From: Ostrinia nubilalis
Lineage: Eukaryota; Arthropoda; Insecta; Lepidoptera; Crambidae
Assembly (NCBI RefSeq): GCF_963855985.1
Contig: NC_087096.1
Coordinates: forward strand, 8,432,001 to 8,496,000
DNA: 64,000 bases
Direction: 5' to 3'
The position numbers and the translations under genes are program-made. Positions within the stretch are counted from its first letter, which is position 1; the number at the start of each line of letters is the position of its first letter. Shown here piece by piece: positions 10,183-21,600 of the stretch. A model generated the notes under the pieces. The model was not told the origin of the DNA, made no database searches, and worked only from the letters and a program-made list of their open reading frames with translations.

Positions 10183-12007
10183 ACAGGGTGTCCCGTAATG
10201 TAACGTCAAGCCGGAACTGGGTATTGAGGCAAGTTATGCTGGTTATCAGAAAAATATAAAAAAAAATCTATGTGGCATTTTGTCAAAATAATAGGCATTT
10301 AAAAAAAAACAAAAAATTCTACTCCCGGTGACGGTCTTTTTACTCGTGTTGCCACAAATCTTCACTTTTTCCAAATTTTTTTTTTTGTTATGTAACCCTG
10401 AATAATGCTTCTCTAAATTGTTATCAAAATTACAAAACCAGCTGCTCCAGCTTGGATGAAAAAAATACATTATTCACAAAAAAAATTTCAAAATAGAAAT
10501 TTTGCCTAGTTTAAACTGACTGTACTGAAAAAAAATTGTACTACGCGAGTGTGGCAAGTGACGTCATAATTTGGCGCATTTAGTAAGGATTCCAAAATGG
10601 TATAACACTCGGTAAATTTTTGCTGTAATTGTCGACAATTTTTGTATTTTTGGAAATAGTCCCGTTTTTAACTTTATTTACCTTGGTTAAAAATTATTAT
10701 TCTAATGTGCCCAAAATTCAAGTTTCTGTGACTGACTACCGTACAGTCAGTCACAGAAACTTTTGTCACCATGACAGTAATTAGTAGTTGACATACTGTG
10801 ACAAAAGTCACCCGTGCGCGCGCGCCTTTACTACCTCCTCTGCCTGCACTTGTAGGTACTTGGTAACAGGGATAATAAGGATATGAAGTTTCGGTTATGG
10901 ATACGGTTACGGATATTAGAATAATATTATACCGGTTTCGGTTACGGTCACGGATATGAAATCATTTCAGATTATCCGAAAGTCTCGGATAATTTTGGTT
11001 ACGGAATTATTAGAATTTCAAAAATGTAGGTATAATACAAATAGCAAGATGCTGCGTAAGCGTGACCCACATAGCTACTTTATGTACCAACTAAGACGAC
11101 ACCTATGTATGATAAAGGTAAAACAGGCTGGCATATTAGATGGTGCCAGCGAATGCCAGACAAGTTGGTAACAAATATTAAGATTTAAGGTACAATTCCA
11201 AGACGGGCCGCAGACCGCAAACTGCAACCGCAAACTGCAAAACTATGAAATCGTGTATACTGCAAATTTCATAGAGTTTTGCAGTTTGGCCTTTATCCGA
11301 AACTATCCGTAACTTTTGAATCAGTTTCGGTTACGGTTATGAACATTTTTTTATTTCGGATATCCGATAGTTTCGGTTACGGTTACGGATATCCATAACA
11401 TCCCTGCTTGGTAAGATGGCCCTCTCCGTCCCGCTCATACCTTTTAAAATGGCTTCTCCACCTCACTTAAGCCAGAAACTTAAATTTTGGGCACATTAGA
11501 ATAATATTTTTAACCAAGTTAAAAACGGGATTATTTCCAATAAACAAAAATTGTCGACAATTACACCAAGATTTTACAAAGTGTTATACCATTTTGGAAT
11601 CCTTACTAAATGCGCCAAATTATGACGTCACTTGCCACACTCGCGTAGTACAATTTTTTTTCAGTACAGTCAGTTTAAACTAGGCAAAATTTTAATTTTG
11701 ATATTTTTTTTTGGGAATAATGTATTTTTTTCATCCAAGTTGGAGCAGCTGGTTTTGTAATTTTGATAACAATTTAGAGAAGCATTATTCAGGGTTACAT
11801 AACAAAAAAAAAATTTGGAAAAAGTGAAGATTTGTGGCAACACGAGTAAAAGGACCGTCACCTGGAGTAGAATTTTTTGATTTTTTTTAAATGCCTATTA
11901 TTTTTAAAATATGCCACATAGATTTTTTTTTATATTTTTCTGATAACCAGCACAACTTGCCTCAACACCCAGTTCCGGCTTGACGTTACATTACGGGACA
12001 CCCTGTA
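10182..12007. mobile_element. Inner fold-back transposon with ~550-bp inverted arms
   Basis: Starts TACAGGGTGTCCCGTAATG and ends with its inverse. Arms of about 550 bp (10182-10735 and 11470-12007) contain CCAAAATGGTATAACAC, TGACGTCACTTGCCACAC and similar blocks in both orientations with scattered differences, so the arms are older than those of the giant element. TATA at both junctions suggests a TA target. It disrupts the USP-like gene and carries an hAT-type insert in its loop. Confidence 0.8.
10867..11406. mobile_element. Non-autonomous hAT-type element, 8-bp TSD CTTGGTAA
   Basis: CTTGGTAA at 10859-10866 is repeated at 11407-11414. The tips are CAGGGAT and ATCCCTG. The inside is rich in imperfect GGTTTCGGTTACGGATAT units in both orientations. 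No complete transposase is seen. It is the third level of nesting in the giant element. Confidence 0.8.
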
Positions 12008-12984
12008 TAGAAAACTGGAGAGGGTACGCAAAAAAAAAGTGTAAAACTATAAAACGAATAAAAGAAAATGAAAAAGAAAAAGAAAATGACATTATTGATT
12101 ATTTATTACCAGAAATTTTCATTGAAACCCCTAAACAACATGAAAGCCAGTTCGAAGAAAAAGAAATATCAATGTCATTAAAACCTCACGATATAACTTT
12201 ACTGAAGAATGGCTCCAACATTAGCGGTTCTTTTTGTATATATAACACTTGTGCGTTTGACAGTGTTGCTCATCTGTTTGCAGTAATATGCACTATAAAG
12301 AAAAATATACTACAGGTTTTTAAAAGTAGTAGTGACCTTTTTTCTAATTTAATTATTTCTTTGATTTTAAATCGGCCGGACATTGAAGATATTAGGAATA
12401 ATCTATTAAACTTACACTTCAAATTTGAATCTTCAACAGTAAACTGTGAATGCAACGTAACTTACATCATAGATAAATATCTTAGTTACAGCTATTGTAA
12501 AACGACATGGACAAAAAACTGTACAGATTTTCTGTGCACTGTAAACAACTCGAGTATTAAAAGATGTACAGGGTTTGTACCCATCAATATTGAGTTAATA
12601 CTTGAATCGGGGCCACAGGTTTTAGAGAAAGCTGCACTTGAGTGCATGACACAAATGTACAAGTGCACAGAAAAATGTTGTGACGGGTACAATTTTTACA
12701 TATATCAATTTTCACAATTCATTGCTATTGAGCTAAATTCTCCAGATGCCGAAAGAAGCATAAAATGCGAACTCCAAAAATTTCCCCACAATTTAACTTT
12801 TTTTAACAAAACGTTCAATAATCCATGTGTGATCGAGTTTTTAGAATTTAAAAAACACTACAGAGTTCACTGCAATGTAGGAGAATCAGAATGGCTTACT
12901 TATGATGATCTAGAAATGACAATCGAAAAGCAAAGTAGTAGTACTAAAGTATTACCTCACTGCGTTATTTATTCTATAAATTAA
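12007..12984 (+). CDS. USP-like cysteine-peptidase domain of transposon protein (5'-truncated)
   Basis: Open for 325 codons after the inner element; the first in-frame ATG is at 12172. After a Lys/Glu-rich linker comes a segment with GSFCIYNTCAFDSVAHLF, which resembles the Cys box of ubiquitin-specific-type (C19-like) peptidases, the NTC cysteine being the likely nucleophile. Near the C terminus, KKHYRVHC followed by EWLTYDD resembles the His box with its Asp. Between them are clustered cysteines (KCTEKCCDG) that could bind zinc. The sequence shows these motifs; the peptidase fold and deubiquitinase or SUMO-protease-like activity are inferences. Peptidases of this kind are linked to transposases in some DNA transposons. 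No host gene function is implied. The product as it stands lacks its N-terminal part and may not be expressed. The last 89 codons are duplicated in antisense at 9693-9960. Confidence 0.6.
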   Translation: MENWRGYAKKKCKTIKRIKENEKEKENDIIDYLLPEIFIETPKQHESQFEEKEISMSLKPHDITLLKNGSNISGSFCIYNTCAFDSVAHLFAVICTIKKNILQVFKSSSDLFSNLIISLILNRPDIEDIRNNLLNLHFKFESSTVNCECNVTYIIDKYLSYSYCKTTWTKNCTDFLCTVNNSSIKRCTGFVPINIELILESGPQVLEKAALECMTQMYKCTEKCCDGYNFYIYQFSQFIAIELNSPDAERSIKCELQKFPHNLTFFNKTFNNPCVIEFLEFKKHYRVHCNVGESEWLTYDDLEMTIEKQSSSTKVLPHCVIYSIN

Positions 12985-13170
12985 AATACAACTGAAAATA
13001 TAAGATCTGGTTATTATTATAAATATTTTAATCAAGTATGATAGGTTACTTCTGTACTGTCATAATTCATTAATTAGTTTTAAGAAATATTTTAATATTA
13101 AGTGATGACTGTGATGAGTGATACTAGCCCTGACCAATGTTCACTGTATTATTAGTAATGTGTGTAGCTA

Positions 13171-14276
13171 TACAGTGTGAGTCACGTTAAAGTGTACATA
13201 TGAAAATAGATGAAACGAGACTTATTTTTATCGACAAAAAAGAGGTAAAAAATTTTTTGAGATGTTTTTTTTTATTTTTTATAGATTTTTTTTCTTCCAA
13301 TTACTTATTGTAAAGAAAACGTAATAAATTTTAAACTAAGCGGTATATCCTGATAAAATAAAAACAGTAATAATGCTAAATAACAGGCAATACTAAAAAA
13401 TACATAAAAATACACATAAAAGGCCAACAAATAATAAAAAAATGATACTTTTTGAAAAAAATCTGCTTTTAAATTCGTGTTTTTTGGTTATTTGATAAAT
13501 TTCTCCAAAAAATGCCTCTTTAACCGGTGGTTTTTATTACTTTGTATTATTCTCTATCGTATTATCTTCGTAAAACCAAAAATCGCATGTCTCTATCCCT
13601 ATCACAACATTTGCTATGATCGTTTGAACAAAGGCCTGCCACAACATTATTCTCCGCTACAGGTAGAGACAACTTTAATTTTAACTAAAATGCTTATTTT
13701 ACTTCGAAATATTTTGTTTTTATTTGAAATCTAACTTGTCTTTATCAAAATTACAAATCTAGAGCCATTTTCAGTTTCGTTGTTAACGAAGCGTTGAATG
13801 GCGCGCCCGGAGAGGCTTAATTCAAACGATCATTGCAAACGTTGTGATAGGGATAGAGACATGCGATTTTTGGTTTTACGAAGGTAATACGATAGAGAAT
13901 AATACAAAGTAATAAAAACCACCGGTTATATGGGCATTTTTTGGAGAAATTTATCAAATAACCAAAAAAAACACGAATTTAAAAGCAGATTTTTTTTAAA
14001 AAGTATCATTTTTTATTATTTGTTGGCCTTTTTTGTGTATTTTATGTATTTTTTTAGTATCGCTTGTTATTTAGCATTATTACTGTTTTTATTTTATCAG
14101 GATATACCGCTTAGTTTAAAAGTTATTACGTTTTCTTTACAATAAGTAATTGGAAGAAAAAAAATTCTATAAAAAATTAAAAAAAATCTCCAAAAATTTT
14201 TGACCTCTTTTTTGTCGATAAAAATAGGTCTAGTTTCATCTATTTTCATATGTACACTAACGTGACTCACACTGTA
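13171..14276. mobile_element. Fold-back element TACAGTGTGAGTCACG, right-arm copy
   Basis: Mirror of 8402-9506. The only length difference noticed between the arms, 8 A against 7 T, lies in this copy at 13964-13971. Confidence 0.8.
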
Positions 14277-14689
14277 TTAATTATGTAGGTACCTATGTTA
14301 AGTTATTAAATTTTGATTTATCTGTGATAATGAAATTGATTAATTAGATTTACTAAGAGAGTGATAAGTGATACCCGACCCGACCGTGGATCACCTGTAT
14401 TCTTTTACACAGTAAAGCACAGTAAAGTATAGGTACCTGATTAATTAGTTTTAAGAGGTAGGTATATTGATTGTTATTAAATTTTAGTGGCAAAGTTCCT
14501 TATGTTAAAATTATATTTTTTATTGAATAAGTGATGAGTGATACCCGATAAGAACGTGGATCACCACATTTCTATAAGTAAAGTGTGCCTACTAAGTTAT
14601 TAAAAGTTGATCGATGTGTGATATTAATTGAACTGATTAATTAGTTTTACGAAGTATATTGATTGTTACTTTAGTGTTAAAGTTCCTTA

Positions 14690-14957
14690 TACAGGGTGTT
14701 AGGTAAATGGGTATATGAGCCGATACTAGCCCATGTTAACATGGGCATATAAATGGTGTGGTGAAGTCAGAATTTTGATATCATCATTTTAATTTTTTTA
14801 ATTTTCATACAAAATAAATTTTATAAAATCCGATTTGTTTGAAAATTAAAATAATTAAAATGAAGATATCAATTTTCTGACTTCACCATACCATTTATAT
14901 GACCATGTTAACATGGGCTAGTGTCGGCTCATATACCCATTTACCTAACACCCTGTA
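14690..14957. mobile_element. Hairpin MITE TACAGGGTGTTAGG, right-arm copy
   Basis: Mirror of 7721-7988, at the same position relative to the neighbouring array units. Confidence 0.8.
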
Positions 14958-15528
14958 TTATAATTTGTCTTCAAATTATATTTTTTATTGAATAAGTGAT
15001 CAGTGATACCCGATAAGAATTTGGATCACCAGATTTCTATACGCAAAGTGTACCTACTTAAATTTTTAAATGATGATTGATCTGTGATAATAATTGAACT
15101 GATTATAAGCTTTACGAAATAATAAAATAAAAAAAATAAAATTTAAAAAAATTCATAAAATTCATTTATTTTTGCAAATAGGCTTTAAAAAAGCGCTTTT
15201 ACACGTCCCAATATTAACCCTACCACTGCTTCGGGACAATAAATGGGTCAGTGCTGAGAAGAAGCAGCGCAAGAAACTCAGTAATTGTTATTTTAGTGGT
15301 AAAGTTCCTTAAATATTTATTTTGTCTCTAAATTATAGTTTTATATTTAATGAGTGATGAGTGATGACTGTGATGATATTAGACCCGACCGATCACTGTA
15401 ATATTAGTCATGTGTAACTATGTTGTATGTATGTACCTAAGTTTAGTTAGTAAAATATGATTTATCTGTGGTAATTAAATAGATTAATTAGATTTACGAA
15501 TCTCTGATGGATGAGTGATACCCGACCC

Positions 15529-16569
15529 GCGGAAACCTTTCCGCCAACTGGGACCGCAATCAACTAGCTAGGACCGCGGTCCCAATCGCCAGATCAGTAA
15601 AAATGAAATACTTTTCTGGGACCATTCATAAAGGACAATGACCAAAAATGTATGGAGTGTGGTCCAAATGTCAACCACCACCTATGTAGTAAAATAGTCT
15701 ACTAAATACTGATTCATTGTAACCAAACCGCAATCAAAAATATGCTGTCAGTAAAAAGTTTAAGACTGAATGAAAAGTCATGTTTTTACCTTTTCATCTG
15801 AAAATTAATGTTCTTGATATCATTCTATCCATCGCACATTTCGGATTAATCTATGCATATTATGTCATGTCGCTTAGTGTGCCGTGTTAGATTCTCGCTA
15901 AAAGAAAAAAAAACTCAGAAGAAAGACAACAATATTGGAATTATGGTCGGGTGGTCGCTGCTCCGCCCCTATTGGTTGTAGGGTGATGTTATATAACCTA
16001 AAACCATCCTTGATAAATGGGCTATCCATAACAAAAATAATTTTTCAAATCGGACCAGTAGTTCCTGAGATTAGCGCGTAAACTACTACAATTTTTCATA
16101 CAGTCATAACTTTTTACTGACAGTTTATTTATTTTTCGTCCCATACTGAAAGTTAATCTCTATTTAATGGACCATAAGCCAATATAGGTCTCATTAGTGG
16201 TGGACATTTGGACCACTTTTGGTCATTGTCCTTTTAGTACGATACCGATTTTGGAATGAATAATACATTTTTTTAAGTTATCTATGAGTGAACCTAGTCG
16301 CTGGAAGAAAAATATTTAATTTTTATCGATCCAGCGACTGGGACCACTGTCCCAGTTAATTGCGGTCCCAGTAGCCGGAATCTACGGCCCGATCGCGAAC
16401 GTCTTCGCTTTCGCTTCGCGAAGCCCACACTCGGCCTCGTCGGCACGCGCACCGACGATCGCCAAACGGCTAGAGTACCTTCTGTACTCGCCACTCTGCC
16501 CGGTGAAGCTGGAAAAGCTCCTCCAGCTACCAGCGCGCGTCCCTTCAAAAAAAAAAAGCCGGAAACCTC
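15529..16569 (-). mobile_element. 1,041-bp insertion, right-arm copy
   Basis: Mirror of 6109-7149, bracketed by the inverse CCCGACCC on both sides. Confidence 0.7.
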
Positions 16570-16615
16570 CCCGACCCGACCGTGGATCACCAGTATTCTA
16601 CTACACAGTAAAGTA

Positions 16616-16833
16616 TAGGGTAAGGTGGGGCACAATGTTACACGGGGTACAATGTTACAATGCATATTTCTCCGTCCCTTTCTATTAGTTGTATGATGTT
16701 CAGCGGCTCAGTTCAGCAGCTCTTATGAGCTTGACAAACGTGTATACCAACATCATACAACTAATAGAAAGGGACGGAGAAATATGCATTGTAACATTGT
16801 ACCCCGTGTAACATTGTGCCCCACCTTACCCTA
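16616..16833. mobile_element. Hairpin MITE TAGGGTAAGGTGGGG, right-arm copy
   Basis: Mirror of 5845-6062. Confidence 0.8.
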
Positions 16834-18510
16834 CCTAGGTTATTAAAAGTTGATCGATCTGTGATAAATAATTTACCTGATTAATTAGTTTTATGAAGTA
16901 GGAATTTTATTTCATTAGTGATACCCGACAAGAACGTAGATCATCGGATTTCTAGTAAAGTGTATCTACCTTAATTATTAAAAATGTTAATTGATCTGTG
17001 ATAATAATCGAGCTGAATAAAAACGTTTTTGATTGTTATTTTAGTATTTCATTCTAGCTATTATATTTCCAAGAATAACCTGGTTTTGCCATGTCTGAAT
17101 ACAGTTTTTTTTTCGGTTTCGGTAAAACCGGTTTTGTGACCCCCTAAATCCCACCCTTACGTTCATATAAAAAGAATGTGCGTAATCTATACGTACATAA
17201 GGCACCTAAAATAATAGAGAGGAAAGAATTGATTGTATTGAACAATGAACCGTCTCAGCTATAAAAGACCCACTAAACTGAACTGTCCCACCAAACACAT
17301 TGATAGGGGGCGCCACCATTGTTCACCTGTACAAGGTTTCCCAAAAAGTACTGTCAAGCCGAAGCCCAGAGGTAGAGTATCACTAGGGCTACCCGAATAG
17401 GTACTCGATTTTTTCAAGTTATTTATAATTTTCAGATGATATGATAATGATGAAAATCTTTATCATATTTCAAAAACTGGGATAAAATCTATCCTACGTC
17501 CTTTCCCGGGACTCAACCATTTCTATGCCAAATTTCATCAAAATCGGTTCAGTGGTTTAGGCGTGAAAGCAAGACAAAGTTACTTTCACATTTATAATAT
17601 TAGTATAGATGCAATGTTTTTGCCTCGATTAAATAAAACATTGTGATCAAAATAAAAACTTATTATCAAAATATTTTATAGGTTATTAGGTACTCAATAC
17701 AGAAATCAGCCGGCTCCTAGTCTAAAATTCTTATAATCGAAATTAAATGATTTAAACTACAAATAAAAATGATTCAAACAGTACTAGTTTTTAGGTTCAA
17801 ATTCGACTGCTCTAGTGGACGCACGGAACGGCAACGTCGCAGTCGACCCATATTATTTGAATTATTTGGCGGGAAAATAGTTTTTGGCTTTTAATTCTGA
17901 AACTAAGAGGCCTAGAGATTTGAAATTATGTCTCGTGTGTACTTCAATTATAACGAATTATTTGATCTTTAAAACGCAACTCTAACTTATACGGTTTTAA
18001 TAATCCACCGTGTGTTACGTGTCACCAGCTTACACATACGTATCGGTTCGTAGTTCGAAAACGGTTCGAAATAAAGCTTTGAAAGAATTGAAGTCGGGTT
18101 TTTTTATTCGACTTTAATTTATGAGATATAAAACATTGATGTAGCTTAAATATTTACGAAGATACAGATGTGTAAGCTGGAGACACGGTACTCCAGCTCG
18201 CACATAGTTTTTTGATCGTGGTTTTAACAGTATTTGAGCTAAAGTCTTGAAAAGTGGAAAGCCTACTATTTGGATTCGACTGTAATTTTTGAGGTATAAT
18301 ACATTATCGTAGCATAAATATTTACGAAGATACAGATGTGTCAGCTGGAGACACGTGTCCTCAGCTTACACATAGAAAACAACTCATAGTTATGAAGTTC
18401 TAATGGCTCTAATTGAATGACTGAGAGGTTTGATGACTCTAATTAGGCTTTTATTGATGGTATACTTGGAATTGCTCTAGGGCCAATGAGGAAGTTGGAG
18501 ACATACACGT

Positions 18511-18518
18511 TGTCATAC
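18511..18518. other. 8-bp target-site duplication, right copy (TGTCATAC)
   Basis: Exact match to 4160-4167, immediately after the right tip of the giant element. Confidence 0.85.
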
Positions 18519-18669
18519 CTGCGCGGTGCAAATTAGAAAAATAAATCAATAATCTTTTCAACTGAATGTACTGTGTTTGTCTTCAAAGAAATTTGAATTT
18601 TACAAAGGTTCAGTATTACATCAATTGAATCCTTATGCGTTTGTGAAAAAGTTTAAACTAGGTTTCAAA
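18519..18669 (+). promoter_or_regulatory. Nup214 5' leader / residual proximal promoter
   Basis: Only 151 bp separate the target duplication of the giant element from the Nup214 ATG. The stretch is AT-rich and has no clear TATA box. It must hold the leader and at most a small part of the original promoter. The rest of the native upstream DNA now lies left of 4160, or transcription starts inside the element. Confidence 0.4.
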
Positions 18670-21600
18670 ATGGAAGTGCAATTCGGGCCCAATCCGGTAG
18701 ATGAAAAGGTAATTTTATTCCATAAAACTTCTAATAACTACTGTAAAGGCATACTTACAGAAATTTCTGAATTCTTTACCCATTGCATTAGAATTTATCT
18801 TGTATTGAGTTTGAAGAGGTTATAATGGGTCCAAAACTGCTATTTTCAGAACTTGGTATTTAAATTTCAACGAAAAATTAAAGTTTTCAACACTGAAGAT
18901 CCATTACCCAATAGAGGCTACAATCTAGTGGCTAGCAGCTCAAAGTATGGGATCGTTTTTGTAGCATCCCCTGATGGTTATTTGTCGGGTAAGTACAATA
19001 TGAATGTTTGTTTCTATTGCAGTTCAACAAACCTTTTCTAATTTATGTGTGGGTGTGTTCTTCAGACACACCTTAGCTTAGTTTGGGATAGATAGTAGAG
19101 GTTCACAATGAATTTCTGACACAGTATAATGTTTTTAATTAAAATTTTTGTATTGTAAAATGTATTTATGTCACAATATCACAAGACCATTCAAAATGAT
19201 CAAGTCAATAATAAAAATACAAAACTATTATGTATGAACAGTTAAATATTTGTTTATTCAGCTGAAAATGTATCTAATTTCATAATTTTTGGTAATGCAT
19301 ATCAATATTAACTGGTCTTTTGCATTATTTTTTTATTTATTTTGTGTTTCTACAACAGCCTATAGTCTTAGTGAGCTTATTGATAAGTCCAAAGATGGCT
19401 TACATCTGACTGTCAAACTCCAAGAGAAACCAACACACATTGCCGTGAGCTGTGACAATGAGCTTTTGGCTGTTACGGGAGGCCAGCTCTTGTGTATTTA
19501 CAAGGTCACCGACTTCCAGAACCAGGTTAGACATTATTTTGTTATATTTTATAAGTGTTGTTTTTGTAAGTTATTCTTGTGAATGCTACAATGTAACCTG
19601 AGATGCCTGCAGTATCTTTTAAATCTTTTTTGTAAATAGTAGTAATGGATTAACGATTATCATACTTGGGATAATTTAACTGAAGTTCACCTCATCATTT
19701 TCAATTTATTTCAGAATGTTTCACCATCTCTGTCGCTCAGATGTGATGTCAGCCCCTCTACATTTGTGTCGGCTATGCAATGGAACCCATGCATCCCTGA
19801 TTCTCTAGTGATTGTGTTTTTCGATGGCACATTACTGGCTTGCCAGGCTAGCACTTCCCAAGTTAAGAAAGTGCAGTCTAAGGGAAGGTAATAAAACCCA
19901 TTCTTGTGTATCTCTAACAAATACATTACTAACTGTAACTAAAAGTAGTATCGCTGCGTCACCGCTCCGCTTTGAAAACGCCAGTGTGGCAAGGTCCTAA
20001 ATCTCACTACTATTTGTAAAATATTGTGTTAAAGTGTAAGGTCAAATTGTGCTTCTTGACTTTAATTTTACATGTGAAAATAATATTTCTTATATCATTC
20101 AATAAATATAATTTACACTTTACAGATGTCTTTGCTGGAGCCCCAAAGGCAAGCAATTTGTAACGGGCAACAGCGACGGAACCCTCACTCAATATAAGCC
20201 AGATCTGACAGCCGCTAAGTCTGTGCCTGCCCCTAAGCTCTTTGAGGGCGCTCCACTAGAGGCCTTGGCTATATATTGGATCTCAACTTTCCAGTTTGCT
20301 GTGGTCTATAAGAATGCTACTGATAACAGTCGACCTGGTGAGTATCAATAAAATCCTAAGATATTGTTTTTGGGTAGGTAGCTATAATATTCTTACATTT
20401 TTACTCTTCATCATCATCATTTCAACCACAGGACGTCCACTGCTGAACATAGGCCTCCCCCAATGATTTCCATATGGCCCAGTAGAGGCCCCTAACCAGC
20501 GCCCTCTTATCGTCGTCGTCGTTTCAGCCGAAAGACGTCCACTGCTGGACAAAGGCCTCCCCCAAGGATTTCCACGAAGACCGATCCTGCGCCGCTCGCA
20601 TCCAGGCACCTCCCGCGACCTTTACCAGATCGCCCTCTTATACTCAGCTTTAATGTTTTTTAATCTTCAAAATGTTGGAGTATCTTTATGGCCCTATACA
20701 TAAGTAAAATGATATTGTAGGTAATTATTTTTTTTACAGCTGTAACCATAGTAAACACCCCAAAAGCGGGTCAAGCAATGTGCTTGAATTATGAAGATGT
20801 TTGCTATAGCACAGGGTCAAACAGGCCCTGGTATTACTATTTATTGGGTCTTGCTCCTTGGTAAGATTGAATTAATTTTAATTATTTACGTTCTTTACAT
20901 TCCTTTAGCAAATAACCTAAGGCCAGCTTTTTAAACGCCTCTAGGAAATTGAGAACAGTCTAGGGAAACACTTTCTGAAGAATATGTCTTGTATACCTAG
21001 TTGCATTTGTCTTTTGACTATCTGTATGTTAATCTTTGTCTTCCTTTCAGGAACTTAATATTGGCTTCGTCATCGAATGCAATGGAAATTGCAACAGTAG
21101 CGTCAGCTGACGGCGCTAGCTGGGTGCAGTGGTCTTTGGTAATTTATAATACCTTTATTTAAAACAAAGATACTGACAAAATTATAAAATAACTAGCTGT
21201 GCCCGCGACATCGTACGTGTGAAAATTTTATTTATTTTATTTATTTATTTGCACACACATCACTATCTTTACAGGTACTTAAAACCTAATGCGATAGCAT
21301 AACTTAATCTAGGTAGGCTTAATAATAACTTAAAAACTAACCATACAATATCTATTTACATTTTATAACTAATAATACCCAAAGCCGTCCTTGTGCATTC
21401 ACCCAGAGAACAGGCAAACACGTCCACTTGTTCCGCTATCAAGTTAATAGTTTGAATATATTAGACCATCAAATTCTGTTCCATGAAGTACACGCGAGTC
21501 AAAAAATAGAAAACCAATTATTACTGCGGCTTCATGCGACCAATTAGGGTTTGATAGATTTGTTTAATAACTGTTTTGCCTTGCCTTTTTGTTCTATTTT

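Larger units (their letters stand above)
4168..18510 (+). mobile_element. Giant palindromic DNA transposon, 14.3 kb, 8-bp TSD
   Basis: The two tips are exact inverse copies (ACGTGTATGTCTCC at the left, GGAGACATACACGT at the right) and are flanked by an exact 8-bp duplication. Inverted homology runs inward without a visible break to 9960 on the left and 12717 on the right. Mirrored coordinates sum to 22,678 in the outer part and 22,677 in the inner part. This implies one net indel, seen as 7 T at 8707-8713 against 8 A at 13964-13971. The 2.76-kb centre is not repeated and carries coding sequence for a USP-like cysteine-peptidase protein, broken by another transposon. An 8-bp duplication fits hAT, P and KDZ/Zisupton-type families. 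A transposase-linked cysteine peptidase is known to me from Zisupton-like elements, so that family is a candidate, but the transposase itself is missing here. Both arms derive from the 3' half of the ancestor. Confidence 0.85.
12717..18510 (-). repeat. Right arm of the giant palindrome
   Basis: Inverse copy of 4168-9960. Inward from the tip it contains the mirror images of every insert in the left arm, in the same order. This is the ancestral 3' side, because it continues unbroken from the sense coding sequence. Confidence 0.9.

Noticed and set aside
4168..18510. Polinton/Maverick or viral origin of the giant element
   Set aside because: No polymerase B, integrase, ATPase or capsid-like frames are visible, the target duplication is 8 bp rather than 6 bp, and the length comes from an inverted duplication plus MITEs.
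18577..18669. In-frame extension of Nup214 upstream of the ATG at 18670
   Set aside because: It begins at a TTG and the extra residues do not resemble the Nup214 N terminus, which starts MEVQFGPNPVDEK here in a good initiation context.
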